From positions 1 to 52,463 of the forward strand of contig JAITTX010000320.1 of NCBI GenBank assembly GCA_031286755.1: 52,463 nt of DNA, given 5' to 3'. Below the pieces are notes generated by a model, which saw nothing but the letters and a program-made list of their open reading frames with translations, had not been told where the DNA came from and ran no database searches. Shown here piece by piece: positions 42,182 to 52,239 of the stretch (the first letter of the stretch is position 1; each line of letters begins with the position of its first letter). Source of the stretch: Paraburkholderia sp. (lineage in GTDB: Bacteria; Pseudomonadota; Gammaproteobacteria; Burkholderiales; Burkholderiaceae). A program made the position numbers and the translations under genes.

Positions 42182-43873
42182 ATGCAACTCGAAGGCCAGA
42201 GCTGGCAAAGCGTGACCCGCGCCTTTCGCTGGCAGATTCCCGCGCGCTACAACATCGGCGTCGATGCCTGCGACAAGTGGGCCGACGGCAGCGGCCGTCT
42301 CGCGCTCGTCTACGAAGACGCCGCAGGGAACGCCGCGAGCTACACCTTCGACGATCTCAAGGCGCTCTCGAACCGCTTCGCCAATGCCCTGCTCGCGCAC
42401 GGCGCCACGCGCGGCGAGCGCGTGGCCGTGTTCCTCGCGCAATCGCCCGAGACGGCCATCGCGCACCTGGCCATCTACAAGGCGGGGCTCGTGGCGGTGC
42501 CGCTCTTCGCGCTCTTCGGCGTGGACGCCATCGAGCACCGGCTCGCCGACAGCGGCACCGTCGCGCTCGTCACCGACCGCGCGGGCTACGCGAAGCTCGC
42601 CGAAATCCGCGCGGCGCTGCCCGCGCTGCGCGACGTCTACCTCGTCGAGGATCCGCCCGCCGCCGACAACAACGACAACAACAACACCCGCAGCGCGACC
42701 CACGCCGCACTGCCGCCCGGCACGCGCGACTTCCGGGCCGAGACGAACGCGGCCTCGCCCGACTTCACGCCGGTCGACACCGCCGCCGACGATCCCGCCA
42801 TCATCATCTACACCTCGGGCACGACCGGCAAATCGAAAGGCGCGCTGCATGCGCACCGCGTGCTGCTCGGGCATCTGCCCGGCGTGGAGATCTCGCAGCA
42901 GGGCTTTCCGCACGGCGCGAGCCTCATGTGGACACCCGCGGACTGGGCGTGGATCGGCGGCCTCTTCGACGTGCTCCTGCCCGCGTGGCATCACGGCGTG
43001 GCCGTGCTCGGGCGGCGCTTCGCGAAGTTCGACGGCGAGGCCGCATTCGAGCTGATGGCGCGCCATGCCGTCTCGCATACGTTCCTGCCGCCCACCGCAC
43101 TCAAGATGATGCGCGCGGTCGAGCGCCCCGAGCGCTGGACGTTCGCGCTGAAGTCGGTGGCGAGCGGCGGCGAGTCGCTGGGCGCGGAGTTGATCGCGTG
43201 GGGGCGCGCGGCACTGGGCGTCACCATCAACGAGTTCTACGGGCAGACCGAGTGCAACGTGGTGCTGTCCTCCTGCGCCGCGCTGTTCGACCCGCAGCCC
43301 GGCGCGATCGGGCGCGCGGTGCCGGGCCATGCGGTAGCCATCGTCGACGACGCGGGCCACGAACTGCCGCCTGGCGCGATCGGCAATATCGCCATTGCCG
43401 CGCCGGACCCGGTCATGTTCCTCGGCTACTGGCGCAACGAGGCCGCCACGCGCGAGAAGTTCCGCGGGCGCTTCCTGCTCACCGGCGACCAGGGCGCGCG
43501 CGACGCGGGCGGCTTCTTCCGCTTCGTGGGCCGCGACGACGACGTCATCACGAGCGCGGGCTACCGCATCGGCCCGGGCGCCATCGAGGACTCGCTGCTC
43601 AAGCACCCCGCCGTGTGCATGGCGGCCGTGGTAGGCGCCCCCGATAGCGAGCGCACCGAGATCGTGGTGGCGTTCGTCGTGCTCAATCCCGGTTATGTGG
43701 GCAACGCGGCGCTCGTGAGCGAGATCCAGCAGCACGTGAAGACCCGTCTCGCGGCGCACGAGTACCCGCGCCAGATTCATTTCGTGGAGAGCCTGCCGCT
43801 CACGGCAACGGGCAAGGTGATGCGCAGAGCGCTGCGCGACCAGCTTGGCGAGCGGCCGCGCGAAAACCGCTGA
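42182..43873 (+). CDS. AMP-forming acyl-CoA synthetase
   Basis: 563 residues of the ANL superfamily. Phosphate-binding loop IIYTSGTTGKSKGALHAHR (about 200-220), WTPADWAWIGG (typical of medium-chain/aromatic acyl-CoA ligases related to acetyl-CoA synthetase), NEFYGQTECN, LLTGDQGARD and the C-terminal catalytic Lys in PLTATGKVMRRAL. It activates a carboxylic acid via acyl-AMP; which acid cannot be said. A GACAACAAC-type repeat gives a DNNDNNN tract near residue 162 in a surface loop. GGAG lies before the ATG. It is a single gene, 203 bp after the sugar-acid cluster. Confidence 0.92.
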   Translation: MQLEGQSWQSVTRAFRWQIPARYNIGVDACDKWADGSGRLALVYEDAAGNAASYTFDDLKALSNRFANALLAHGATRGERVAVFLAQSPETAIAHLAIYKAGLVAVPLFALFGVDAIEHRLADSGTVALVTDRAGYAKLAEIRAALPALRDVYLVEDPPAADNNDNNNTRSATHAALPPGTRDFRAETNAASPDFTPVDTAADDPAIIIYTSGTTGKSKGALHAHRVLLGHLPGVEISQQGFPHGASLMWTPADWAWIGGLFDVLLPAWHHGVAVLGRRFAKFDGEAAFELMARHAVSHTFLPPTALKMMRAVERPERWTFALKSVASGGESLGAELIAWGRAALGVTINEFYGQTECNVVLSSCAALFDPQPGAIGRAVPGHAVAIVDDAGHELPPGAIGNIAIAAPDPVMFLGYWRNEAATREKFRGRFLLTGDQGARDAGGFFRFVGRDDDVITSAGYRIGPGAIEDSLLKHPAVCMAAVVGAPDSERTEIVVAFVVLNPGYVGNAALVSEIQQHVKTRLAAHEYPRQIHFVESLPLTATGKVMRRALRDQLGERPRENR

Positions 43874-44341
43874 AACGCGGAGGTGGAACACGCGCCCGCG
43901 ATTGCCGCGATTGCGCTGGCGCAGAACTTCCCGCTCAACGAAAGCTTATTGCAAGGATTGCCAGGTAGCGTGCGCACTGCATGTGACCGCCGGTTTCCGT
44001 TGCTGGCCGCTCACCCCGATCGAGCCTGCCACCGGTAAAACCCGCAGAGCCGGATGACGAAACCGTCCCTTGTAATAAGGCTAAATCTTTCAAATACCTG
44101 ACGTTTCGAAATTAACGCGCGAGTTGGTTAGACTGCAAGTTGCCAGCCTTCGTGGTCCGGCCCTTGCAGCGAAATTGCGCGCCCAGTTTCGGCGACCAAC
44201 AACAACCAAGAGTATGCGTATGCGAACCGACGAGAACCGGCACGGCGCCGCAGCGGCCCGTCCGCGCTGTTCCGCACATGACCTCCGCAGCCGCGCGAGC
44301 GCGCGCGCCGCGGGTATCGTCGGCACCACTGGGAGAATGGC
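43874..44341. other. 468-bp gap before mdtA; mdt promoter region
   Basis: No gene is recognised. Between about 44070 and 44110 the DNA becomes AT-rich (TTGTAATAAGG, AAATCTTTCAAATACC), the only promoter-like stretch in the gap; TTGTAA at 44070 with a 17-bp spacer to AATACC is a weak candidate. GGGAGAATGGC just before 44342 is the mdtA ribosome site. No tRNA or hairpin terminator is visible. Confidence 0.4.
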
Positions 44342-45715
44342 ATGAGCGACACGCCAAACCACCCCGCTGCCCCGCAAGACCCACAAGCCACACAGCCCCC
44401 TGCGCCACCCGCGTCCAGCGGCCCCGAGACGCCGCCGCCACGCAAGCGGCGCGGGCGCTGGATCCTCGCGCTGGTCGTGCTGGTGCTCGTCGCGCTCGTC
44501 GTCATGCACGTGCTGCGCGGCAAGAAGCCCGAGCACGCCGCGGCCCCGCAGGTCGTGACCGTTGCGCCCGCCACGCTCGGCGCGATGCCGGTGACGCTCG
44601 ACGCGCTCGGCACCGTCACGCCAATCGCCACCGTCACGGTGCTGCCGCAATTGAGCGGCTACCTCACCGAAGTCGGCTACCGCGAGGGCCAGGAAGTCGC
44701 GAAAGGCCAGTTCCTCGCGCAAATCGATCCGCGCCAGTACGAGATCAGCAAGGAGCAGGCCGAGGCGCAGCTCGCCAAGGACCGCGCCTCGCTCGCGCAG
44801 GCGCGCGCCGACCTGGCCCGCTACACGCAACTGCACGAAAAGCAGTCGGTGGCCGAGCAAACGTACACCGACCAGCAATTCCTCGTCGCCCAGGACGAGG
44901 CGGCCGTGAAGGCCGATCTCGCCAACATCAAGCAATTCGAGCTCGATCTCGCCTACTGCCACATCACCGCGCCGGTGTCCGGGCGCGTGGGCCTGCGCCT
45001 CGTCGATCCTGGCAACTACGTGACAGCGTCGAGTTCCACCGGCATCGCCGTCATCACGCAGATGAAGCCCACCACGGTGCAATTCACCGTGCCGCAAAAC
45101 TCGCTCTCCAGCGTGCTGCAGCGCGTGAACGCCGGTGCGCAGCTGCCGGTCACGATCTACAGCAGCGACAACACCCGGCAGCTCGCCACCGGCACGCTCT
45201 ACGCCATCGGCAACCAGATGGCCACGGCCACCGGCACGGTCACGCTGCGCGCGAGCGTGCCCAACGACGACGAGGCGCTCTTTCCCAACGAGTTCGTGAA
45301 CGTGAAGCTGCTCGTGGACACCATGGCGAGCGCCGTGCTCGTGCCCACGCCCGCCGTGCAGACCGGCGCGCCCGGCAACTATGTGTATCTCGTGAACGCC
45401 GACAATACCGTGTCGGTCCACAAGGTCACGCTGGGCCCGAGCGACGGCCAGCATACGGTGATCAGCGCGGGTCTCGCGGCAGGCCAGCGCGTGGTGACCG
45501 ACGGGCTCGACCGCCTCAACGACGGCGCGAAAATCCAGCCCTCTGAAGCGAAGGCCGGCGCGGCGCAAGGCGCGAGCGCGGCGCGCATGGGCAACGGCTC
45601 GCATGCGCAAGCCAGGCCGCTGCCGCCCGCGTCGGGCGCGTCGGGTGCATCGGGTGCGAGCGCCGCTGGCGCGCAGGCACAACCGGCCGCCGCCCAGGCC
45701 GCCCCCGCATCCTGA
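44342..45715 (+). CDS. mdtA: RND efflux periplasmic adaptor (MdtA)
   Basis: 457 residues. A Pro-rich cytoplasmic lead (1-35) is followed by one membrane anchor (WILALVVLVLVALVVMHVL, about 40-58) instead of a lipobox. The membrane-fusion modules follow: lipoyl half-motifs (GYLTEVGYREGQEVAKGQFL and ITAPVSGRVGLRLVDPGNYV), an alpha-hairpin between them (KEQAEAQLAKDRASLAQARA), beta-barrel and membrane-proximal domains. The C-terminus is a Ser/Gly/Ala-rich tail. It links the two inner-membrane pumps to the outer-membrane channel. First gene of mdtA-mdtB-mdtC-channel; GGGAGAATGGC precedes the ATG. Confidence 0.94.
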   Translation: MSDTPNHPAAPQDPQATQPPAPPASSGPETPPPRKRRGRWILALVVLVLVALVVMHVLRGKKPEHAAAPQVVTVAPATLGAMPVTLDALGTVTPIATVTVLPQLSGYLTEVGYREGQEVAKGQFLAQIDPRQYEISKEQAEAQLAKDRASLAQARADLARYTQLHEKQSVAEQTYTDQQFLVAQDEAAVKADLANIKQFELDLAYCHITAPVSGRVGLRLVDPGNYVTASSSTGIAVITQMKPTTVQFTVPQNSLSSVLQRVNAGAQLPVTIYSSDNTRQLATGTLYAIGNQMATATGTVTLRASVPNDDEALFPNEFVNVKLLVDTMASAVLVPTPAVQTGAPGNYVYLVNADNTVSVHKVTLGPSDGQHTVISAGLAAGQRVVTDGLDRLNDGAKIQPSEAKAGAAQGASAARMGNGSHAQARPLPPASGASGASGASAAGAQAQPAAAQAAPAS

Positions 45716-45733
45716 TCCACCGACCTCGCGCCG

Positions 45734-48700
45734 ATGAATATTTCGCGTCTCTTCATCCTGCGGCCCGTCGCGACTTCGTTGCTGATGATCGCGATGGTGC
45801 TGGTCGGCCTGCTGGCGATGAAATTCCTGCCGGTGTCGTCGCTGCCGTCGGTCGACTACCCGACCATCCAGGTGCAGACTTTCTACCCCGGTGCCAGCCC
45901 GACCGTCATGGCCACCACGGTCACGGCGCCGCTCGAAGTGCAGCTCGGCGAGATTCCGGGTTTGCAGCAGATGGTCTCGTACAGCTCCGAGGGCGCCTCG
46001 GTCATCACGCTGCAGTTCGATCTCTCGCTCAACCTGGACGTGGCCGAGCAGAACGTGCAGCAGGCCATCAACGCGGCCAACAGCTATCTGCCGAGCGGCC
46101 TGCCCGCGCCGCCCACCTACGCGAAGGTCAACCCCGCCGACCAGCCCATTCTCACGCTCGCGCTGACCTCGAAGTCGATGTCGCTCACGCAGTTGCAGGA
46201 CGCCGCCAACAACCGGCTCGCGATGAAGATCTCGCAGGTGCCGGGCGTGGGTCTCGTGAGCACGGCGGGCGGCAACGTGCCCGCCGTGCGCGTGGAAGCC
46301 GACCCGCAAAAGCTGGCTGGCTACGGCCTGAATCTCGACGACCTGCGCACGCTGCTCGCCAACGTGAACATCAGCGCACCGAAGGGCAACTTCGACGGAC
46401 CCGAGCTCGACTACACGATCAACTCGAACGACCAGATCTCCGACCCGAAGGATTACGAAGACACGGTCATCGCCTACCAGAACGGCTCGCCCGTGTTCAT
46501 GCGCGACGTCGCGCGCGTGTCCACGGCGGCCCAGGATGTCGAGCGCGGCGCGTGGTACAACAAAGAGCCCGCCATCGTGCTGAACGTGCAGCGCCAGCCG
46601 GGCGCGAACGTGATCGCCACGGTCAACCAGATCATGCGCCAGTTGCCGCAACTGGAAGCCACGCTGCCGGCCGGCATGAAGGTCACGGTGGTATCCAACA
46701 GCGTGGGCGTGATCCAGGCCTCGGTCAACGACGCAGCCTTCGAGCTCGTGCTCGCCGTGGCGCTGGTGGTGGCCGTGATCTTCGTGTTCCTGCGCAATCT
46801 GCCCGCCACCATCATCCCGAGCATTTCGGTGCCGGTCTCGCTGATCGGCACGCTCGCGCTCATGTACGAGCTCGGCTACTCGATCGACAATCTCTCGCTG
46901 ATGGCGCTCATCATCGCCACCGGTTTCGTGGTGGACGACTCGATCGTGATGATCGAGAACATCGTGCGCTATCTGGAGGAGGGCGATAAACCTTTGCAGG
47001 CGGCGCTCAAGGGCGCGGGGCAGATCGGCTTCACGATTCTTTCCCTCACGATCTCGCTCATCGCGGTGCTGATTCCGCTGCTCTTCATGGGCGGCGTGAT
47101 CGGGCGGCTCTTCAGCGAATTCGCGGTCACGCTCGCGGTCACCATCGTGCTCTCCGCCGTGGTCTCGCTCACCGTCGTGCCCATGATGTGCGCGCGCATC
47201 CTGCGCGCCCAGGCCGAGCGCCACCCGAGCCGCTTCGAGCGCCTCAGCGAAGGCCTTTTCAACAAGACGCTCAACGCCTACGAGCGCGGCCTGCGCTGGG
47301 TGCTCGACCATCAGACGCTCACGCTCGTGGTGGCCGTGGCCACGGTGGTGGTCACGGGCCTGCTGTACGTGGCAATACCCAAGGGCCTGTTCCCGGTGCA
47401 GGACGTGGGCGTGATCCAGGGCATCAGCGTGGCCGACAACTCGGTCTCGTATCAGGCGATGGTGCGCCGCCAGTCCGCACTCGCCGAGGAAATTCTCAAG
47501 GACCCCGATGTGGTTTCGCTCACCTCGTACGTGGGCATCGACGGCATCAACAACACGCTCAACAACGGGCGTTTCCTCATCAACCTGAAGTCGCACGACG
47601 ACCGCTCCGAAACCGCCGAGGACATCGCGCGGCGCATCCAGCAGTCGGTGGCGAAGGTGCCGGGCATCCGCCTCTATCTGCAGCCCGAGCAGGATCTCAC
47701 GCTCGACACCACGGTCTCGCGCAACCAGTACAACTTCGTGCTGCGCGGGCCCAACCAGCAGGCCTTCGAGCAATACGTGCCGGCGCTCATCGCGCGCATG
47801 AAGCAGATTCCCTCGATTGCCGACGTCACGAGCGACCTGAACACCGACGGCCTTTCCGTGAACGTGCAGGTGAACCGCCAGCTCGCGGCGCGCTACGGCA
47901 TCACGGCGGCGACCATCGACAACGCGCTTTACGACGCGCTCGGCCAGCGCATCGTCTCCACCATCTTCCAGCAGTCGGACCAGTACCGCGTGATTCTCGT
48001 GGCCAAGCCCGAGTCGCTGCCCACGGTGGAGTCGATCGGCGACATCTATCTGCCGAGCCAGACCGCCGCCTCGGGCCAGGTGCCGCTCAAGGGCATCGCG
48101 ACCATCAACATCACGCGCTCGCCGCTGATGATCAGCCACCTCGCGCAGTTCCCCTCGGTCACGATCTCGTTCAACCTCGCCGATGGCGCGTCGCTCTCCG
48201 CCGCCGTGCGCGACATCGGCAAGGCCCAGGCCGCCGTGAACCTGCCGCCTTCGATCACCACGTCGTTCCAGGGCGCGGCGCAGGCGTTCGAAGATTCGCT
48301 TTCCAGCGAGGTCTATCTGCTGATCGCGGCCATCGTGGCCGTGTATATCGTGCTGGGCGTGCTCTACGAGAGCTACGTCCATCCGGTGACGATCCTCTCG
48401 ACGCTGCCCTCGGCCGGCATCGGCGCGCTGCTCGCGCTGATGATGGCGGGCAAGGACCTCGACGTGATCGGCATCATCGGCATCGTGCTCTTGATCGGCA
48501 TCGTCAAGAAGAACGCCATCATGATGGTGGACTTCGCGCTCGAAGCCGAGCGTGTGCACGGCAAGCCGCCGCGCGAGGCGATCTTCGAGGCCTCGCTCCT
48601 GCGCTTCAGGCCGATCCTCATGACCACGCTCGCCGCCATGCTCGGCGCGCTTCCCATGCTGCTCGGCAGCGGCACGGGCTCGGAGCTGCGCCGCCCGCTC

Positions 48701-48928
48701 GGCCTCGCGATCATCGGAGGGCTCACGGTGTCGCAACTGCTCACGCTCTTCACGACGCCCGTGATCTATCTGTTCTTCGACCGGCTCGCCGAGCGCTTCG
48801 GGCGCAAGCGCAACCGCGGCCAAAGCGGCGATGAAGCCGGTGGCGCGAACGGCGATGCAGGTGGTGGGCCTGGTGGTGGGCCTGGCGGTGGCCCGGGCGC
48901 GCCGCCCGCCCCCGAGGGCACGCCGTGA
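45734..48928 (+). CDS. mdtB: RND efflux pump subunit MdtB
   Basis: 1064 residues, typical HAE1-type RND pump. Opens MNISRLFILRPVATSLLMIA; proton-relay Asp pair in GFVVDDSIVMIENI (about residues 397-410); C-terminal transmembrane motif GIVLLIGIVKKNAIMMVDFA. Two large periplasmic porter/docking loops occupy about 40-330 and 555-870. MdtB and MdtC form a mixed trimer, mainly moving protons and drug respectively in E. coli. It ends with a Gly/Pro-rich tail from a 15-bp-like repeat. Starts 18 bp after mdtA and overlaps mdtC by 4 bp. Confidence 0.95.
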   Translation: MNISRLFILRPVATSLLMIAMVLVGLLAMKFLPVSSLPSVDYPTIQVQTFYPGASPTVMATTVTAPLEVQLGEIPGLQQMVSYSSEGASVITLQFDLSLNLDVAEQNVQQAINAANSYLPSGLPAPPTYAKVNPADQPILTLALTSKSMSLTQLQDAANNRLAMKISQVPGVGLVSTAGGNVPAVRVEADPQKLAGYGLNLDDLRTLLANVNISAPKGNFDGPELDYTINSNDQISDPKDYEDTVIAYQNGSPVFMRDVARVSTAAQDVERGAWYNKEPAIVLNVQRQPGANVIATVNQIMRQLPQLEATLPAGMKVTVVSNSVGVIQASVNDAAFELVLAVALVVAVIFVFLRNLPATIIPSISVPVSLIGTLALMYELGYSIDNLSLMALIIATGFVVDDSIVMIENIVRYLEEGDKPLQAALKGAGQIGFTILSLTISLIAVLIPLLFMGGVIGRLFSEFAVTLAVTIVLSAVVSLTVVPMMCARILRAQAERHPSRFERLSEGLFNKTLNAYERGLRWVLDHQTLTLVVAVATVVVTGLLYVAIPKGLFPVQDVGVIQGISVADNSVSYQAMVRRQSALAEEILKDPDVVSLTSYVGIDGINNTLNNGRFLINLKSHDDRSETAEDIARRIQQSVAKVPGIRLYLQPEQDLTLDTTVSRNQYNFVLRGPNQQAFEQYVPALIARMKQIPSIADVTSDLNTDGLSVNVQVNRQLAARYGITAATIDNALYDALGQRIVSTIFQQSDQYRVILVAKPESLPTVESIGDIYLPSQTAASGQVPLKGIATINITRSPLMISHLAQFPSVTISFNLADGASLSAAVRDIGKAQAAVNLPPSITTSFQGAAQAFEDSLSSEVYLLIAAIVAVYIVLGVLYESYVHPVTILSTLPSAGIGALLALMMAGKDLDVIGIIGIVLLIGIVKKNAIMMVDFALEAERVHGKPPREAIFEASLLRFRPILMTTLAAMLGALPMLLGSGTGSELRRPLGLAIIGGLTVSQLLTLFTTPVIYLFFDRLAERFGRKRNRGQSGDEAGGANGDAGGGPGGGPGGGPGAPPAPEGTP

Positions 48929-51900
48929 ACCTCTCGGCGCTCTTCATCCGGCGGCCGGTCGCGACTTCGCTGCTCGCGATCGCGATCCTCCTCGCCGGCA
49001 CGCTCGCCTTCTTCCGGCTGCCGGTGGCGCCGCTGCCCAACATTGCCTTTCCGGTGATCGTGGTGCAGGCGAGCATGGCGGGCGCGAGCCCCGAGACCAT
49101 GGCGTCCACGGTGGCCGAGCCGCTCGAGCGGCGCCTCGGCACCATCGCCGACGTGAGCCAGCTCACCTCGATCAATAATGTGGGATCCTCACTGATCGTG
49201 GTGGTGTTCGGCCTGAACCGCGACATCAACGGTGCCGCGCGCGACGTGGAGGCGGCCATTCAGGCCGCGCGCGCCGACTTGCCCACCACGCTGCGCAGCA
49301 ACCCCACTTACCGCCAGTACAACCCCGCGAGCGCGCCGATCATGGTGCTCGCGCTCACCTCCGACACGCTCACGAAAGCGCAGCTCTACGACTCCGCCGA
49401 TTCCGTGATCATGCAGCAGCTCTCGCAGGTGGACGGCGTGGGCCAGATCACGCTGGGCGGCGGCGCGCTGCCCTCGGTGCGCGTGGAGCTGGAGCCCGGC
49501 AAGCTTAATAGCTACGGCATCGGGCTCGAAGACGTGCGCGCCGCCATTGGCGCGGCCAACGCGAACAGCGCGAAAGGCCACCTCGACCAGGGGGACCAGC
49601 GCTTCGTGGTGACCTCGAACGACCAGATCAGCAACGCCGCGCCGTTCCGCGACGTGATCATCGCCTACCGCGACGGCGCGCCCGTGTATCTGCGCGACGT
49701 GGGCACGGTGAACGACTCCAACGAGAACATCCGCAACGCCGGCCTCTTCAACGGCAAGTCGGCGGTGCTCGTGATCGTCTACCCCATGCCGGGCAGCAAC
49801 GTCGTGAAAACGGTGCAGCAGATTCAGGCGCGCCTGCCCTATATCGAGGCGGCGCTGCCCGGCACGATCAAGGTGAACGTGGCGATCGACCGCTCGGAGG
49901 CCGTGCGCGCCTCGGTGGCCGACACCGAGCGCACGCTCTTTATCGCCGTGCTGCTCGTGATCGGCGTGGTGTTCGTGTTCCTGCTCTCGCCGCGCGCCAC
50001 GCTCATTCCGGCCGTGGCGCTGCCGCTGTCCATCGTGGGCTCGTTCGGGCCCATGTACCTGCTCGGCTACAGCATCGACTCGCTCTCGCTGATGGCGCTC
50101 ACCATCGGCACCGGCTTCGTGGTGGACGACGCCGTGGTGGTGCTCGAAAACATCGTGCGCCATATCGAGGCCGGGCTCGAACCGAAGGAGGCCGCGCTGC
50201 GCGGCGCGGGCGAAGTGGGCTTCACGGTGCTTTCCATGAGCCTCTCGCTGATTGCCGTGTTCCTGCCGATCCTGCTGATGCCGGGCATCGTCGGCCTGCT
50301 CTTTCACGAGTTCGCGATGACGCTCTCGATCGCGATCGTCATCTCGCTCGTGGTCTCGCTCACGGTCACGCCGGCCATGTGCGCCTACGTGCTCAAGCGC
50401 GAGCACACGGAGCGCAAGCCCTCGCGCGCGGCCCAGTGGATCAACGCGCAGTTCGAGCACTTCAAGCAGTTCTATTCGCGCACACTCGACGTCGCGCTCA
50501 ACCATGCGCGGCTCACCATCTTCATCCTGTTCGCGCTGCTGATCGGCAATGTGTTTCTCGCGCGCCTGCTCCCCGGCACCTTCTTTCCCGAGCAGGACAC
50601 GGGCATTCTGATCGGCCAGATCATCGCCGACCAGAGCATCTCGTTCGCGGCGATGGAGAAGAAGCTCGCGCAGTTGCAGGACATCGTGCAGAAAGACCCC
50701 GCCGTGGCCTCGGTCGCGGGCTTCACGGGCGGGCGCGCGCTCAACTCGGCCACGGTCTTCATCGAGCTCAAGCCGCTCGCGCAACGCAAGCTTTCCGCCA
50801 CCGAGGTCGTGAACCGCCTGCGGCCCAAGCTCAACGCGGTCTCGGGCGCGCGCCTGTTCCTCCAGGCGCAGCAGGATCTGCAGATCGGCGGGCGCCAGGC
50901 GGCGGCCGAGTACCAGTACACGCTCACGAGCGACGACGCCGACGCGCTCTTCAAATGGGTGCCCAGACTCATCACCGAGTTGAACAAGCACCACGGCACG
51001 CTCACCGACGTGAACTCGGACTTGCAGCAAAACGGCCTGCAGGCCTATGTCACCGTAAACCGCGCGACAGCCAAGCGCTACGGATTCGATCCGAACCAGA
51101 TCGACAGCGTGCTCTACGACGCCTTCGGCCAGCGCACGGTCTCCACCATCTACAACCCCATCAACCAGTACTTCGTGGTGATGGAAGTGGCGCCGCAATA
51201 CTGGCAGTATCCGCAGTCGTTCAACCACATCTATCTGAGCACGGCGGCGGGCAACGCGAGCGGCTCCGCTTCCACGCAAATGCCGACCACCACGGTGTCG
51301 GGCGTCACGCCCTATAGCGCGGTCACCACCGCCAGCAGCACAGTCAGCAATACCAATGCGCGCAATGCGAACGCCGTGGCCAACGTGCAGAACAACTCGA
51401 TCGCCAACAGCAAGGGCGGCAGTTCGAGCGGCAGCGCGAACAGCACCGCAGCCGAAACCATGGTGCCCGTGACCGCGCTCATGAACTGGACCACCGGCCA
51501 CACGGCCACCCAGGTCAATCACCAGAGCGGCGAAGTGGCCGGCACGATCTCGTTCAACCTGCCCCAGGGCGGCTCGCTTTCCGAGGCGGGCAAGATCATC
51601 GAGCAGGCGCAGCGCGACATCGGCATGCCCGCCTCCATCCACGGCGCGTTCGCGGGCGCGGCGCAAGCGTACGCGCAGTCGATGGGCACGGTGCCGCTGC
51701 TCATTCTCGCTTCGCTCGGCGTGGTCTATATCGTGCTGGGCGTGCTCTACGAAAACACCATCCACCCGCTCACGATTCTCTCGACGCTGCCTTCGGCCGG
51801 CATCGGCGCCATCCTGGCGATGCTGATCTTCGGCACGCCGTTCTCGGTCATCGCGATGATCGGCATCATCCTGCTGATCGGCATCGTGAAGAAGAACGGC

Positions 51901-52239
51901 ATCATGATGGTGGACGTCGCCATCCAGTTGCAGCGCAACGAAGGCAAGAACGCGCGCGACGCGATTCACGAGGCCGCCGTGGTGCGGCTGCGGCCGATCA
52001 TGATGACGACCTTCGCCGCCGTGCTGGGCGCCGTGCCGCTGGCCGCGGGCATTGGCCAGGGCGCCTCGCTGCGCCAGCCGCTCGGCGTGACGGTGATGGG
52101 CGGCCTGCTCCTCTCCCAGCTCTTCACCCTGTACACCACGCCCGTGATCTATCTGTTCCTCGACCGCCTGCGCGCACGCCTCGCACGCTGGGCCGCACGC
52201 CTGCCCTGGAACCGCCAGGCCGATGAGAGCGCACCATGA
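48925..52239 (+). CDS. mdtC: RND efflux pump subunit MdtC with an extra Ser/Asn/Thr-rich loop
   Basis: 1104 residues, about 80 more than E. coli MdtC. It starts with GTG (MNLSALFIRRPVATSLLAIA) overlapping the mdtB stop. GFVVDDAVVVLENIVRHIEA carries the relay Asp pair, and GIILLIGIVKKNGIMMVDVA is near the end. The extra length is a low-complexity Ser/Asn/Thr/Ala block at about residues 772-855, between HIYLS and VPVTALMNW in the second periplasmic loop, where the usual protein has only a few residues. Coding strand shows no frame break around it. It is fourth-gene coupled: the stop overlaps the channel gene as ATGA. Confidence 0.95.
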   Translation: MNLSALFIRRPVATSLLAIAILLAGTLAFFRLPVAPLPNIAFPVIVVQASMAGASPETMASTVAEPLERRLGTIADVSQLTSINNVGSSLIVVVFGLNRDINGAARDVEAAIQAARADLPTTLRSNPTYRQYNPASAPIMVLALTSDTLTKAQLYDSADSVIMQQLSQVDGVGQITLGGGALPSVRVELEPGKLNSYGIGLEDVRAAIGAANANSAKGHLDQGDQRFVVTSNDQISNAAPFRDVIIAYRDGAPVYLRDVGTVNDSNENIRNAGLFNGKSAVLVIVYPMPGSNVVKTVQQIQARLPYIEAALPGTIKVNVAIDRSEAVRASVADTERTLFIAVLLVIGVVFVFLLSPRATLIPAVALPLSIVGSFGPMYLLGYSIDSLSLMALTIGTGFVVDDAVVVLENIVRHIEAGLEPKEAALRGAGEVGFTVLSMSLSLIAVFLPILLMPGIVGLLFHEFAMTLSIAIVISLVVSLTVTPAMCAYVLKREHTERKPSRAAQWINAQFEHFKQFYSRTLDVALNHARLTIFILFALLIGNVFLARLLPGTFFPEQDTGILIGQIIADQSISFAAMEKKLAQLQDIVQKDPAVASVAGFTGGRALNSATVFIELKPLAQRKLSATEVVNRLRPKLNAVSGARLFLQAQQDLQIGGRQAAAEYQYTLTSDDADALFKWVPRLITELNKHHGTLTDVNSDLQQNGLQAYVTVNRATAKRYGFDPNQIDSVLYDAFGQRTVSTIYNPINQYFVVMEVAPQYWQYPQSFNHIYLSTAAGNASGSASTQMPTTTVSGVTPYSAVTTASSTVSNTNARNANAVANVQNNSIANSKGGSSSGSANSTAAETMVPVTALMNWTTGHTATQVNHQSGEVAGTISFNLPQGGSLSEAGKIIEQAQRDIGMPASIHGAFAGAAQAYAQSMGTVPLLILASLGVVYIVLGVLYENTIHPLTILSTLPSAGIGAILAMLIFGTPFSVIAMIGIILLIGIVKKNGIMMVDVAIQLQRNEGKNARDAIHEAAVVRLRPIMMTTFAAVLGAVPLAAGIGQGASLRQPLGVTVMGGLLLSQLFTLYTTPVIYLFLDRLRARLARWAARLPWNRQADESAP

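Noticed and set aside
42667..42690. Asn-rich tract in the acyl-CoA synthetase as a possible frameshift
   Set aside because: The frame remains open and domain order is normal on both sides; it is a loop repeat only.
44090..48823. A 1577-codon open frame opposite mdtA/mdtB, and a 926-codon one opposite mdtC (49189-51969)
   Set aside because: Both are antisense shadows of long, well-supported RND genes; they are His/Arg/Glu-rich, lack recognisable domains and arise from high GC at third positions.
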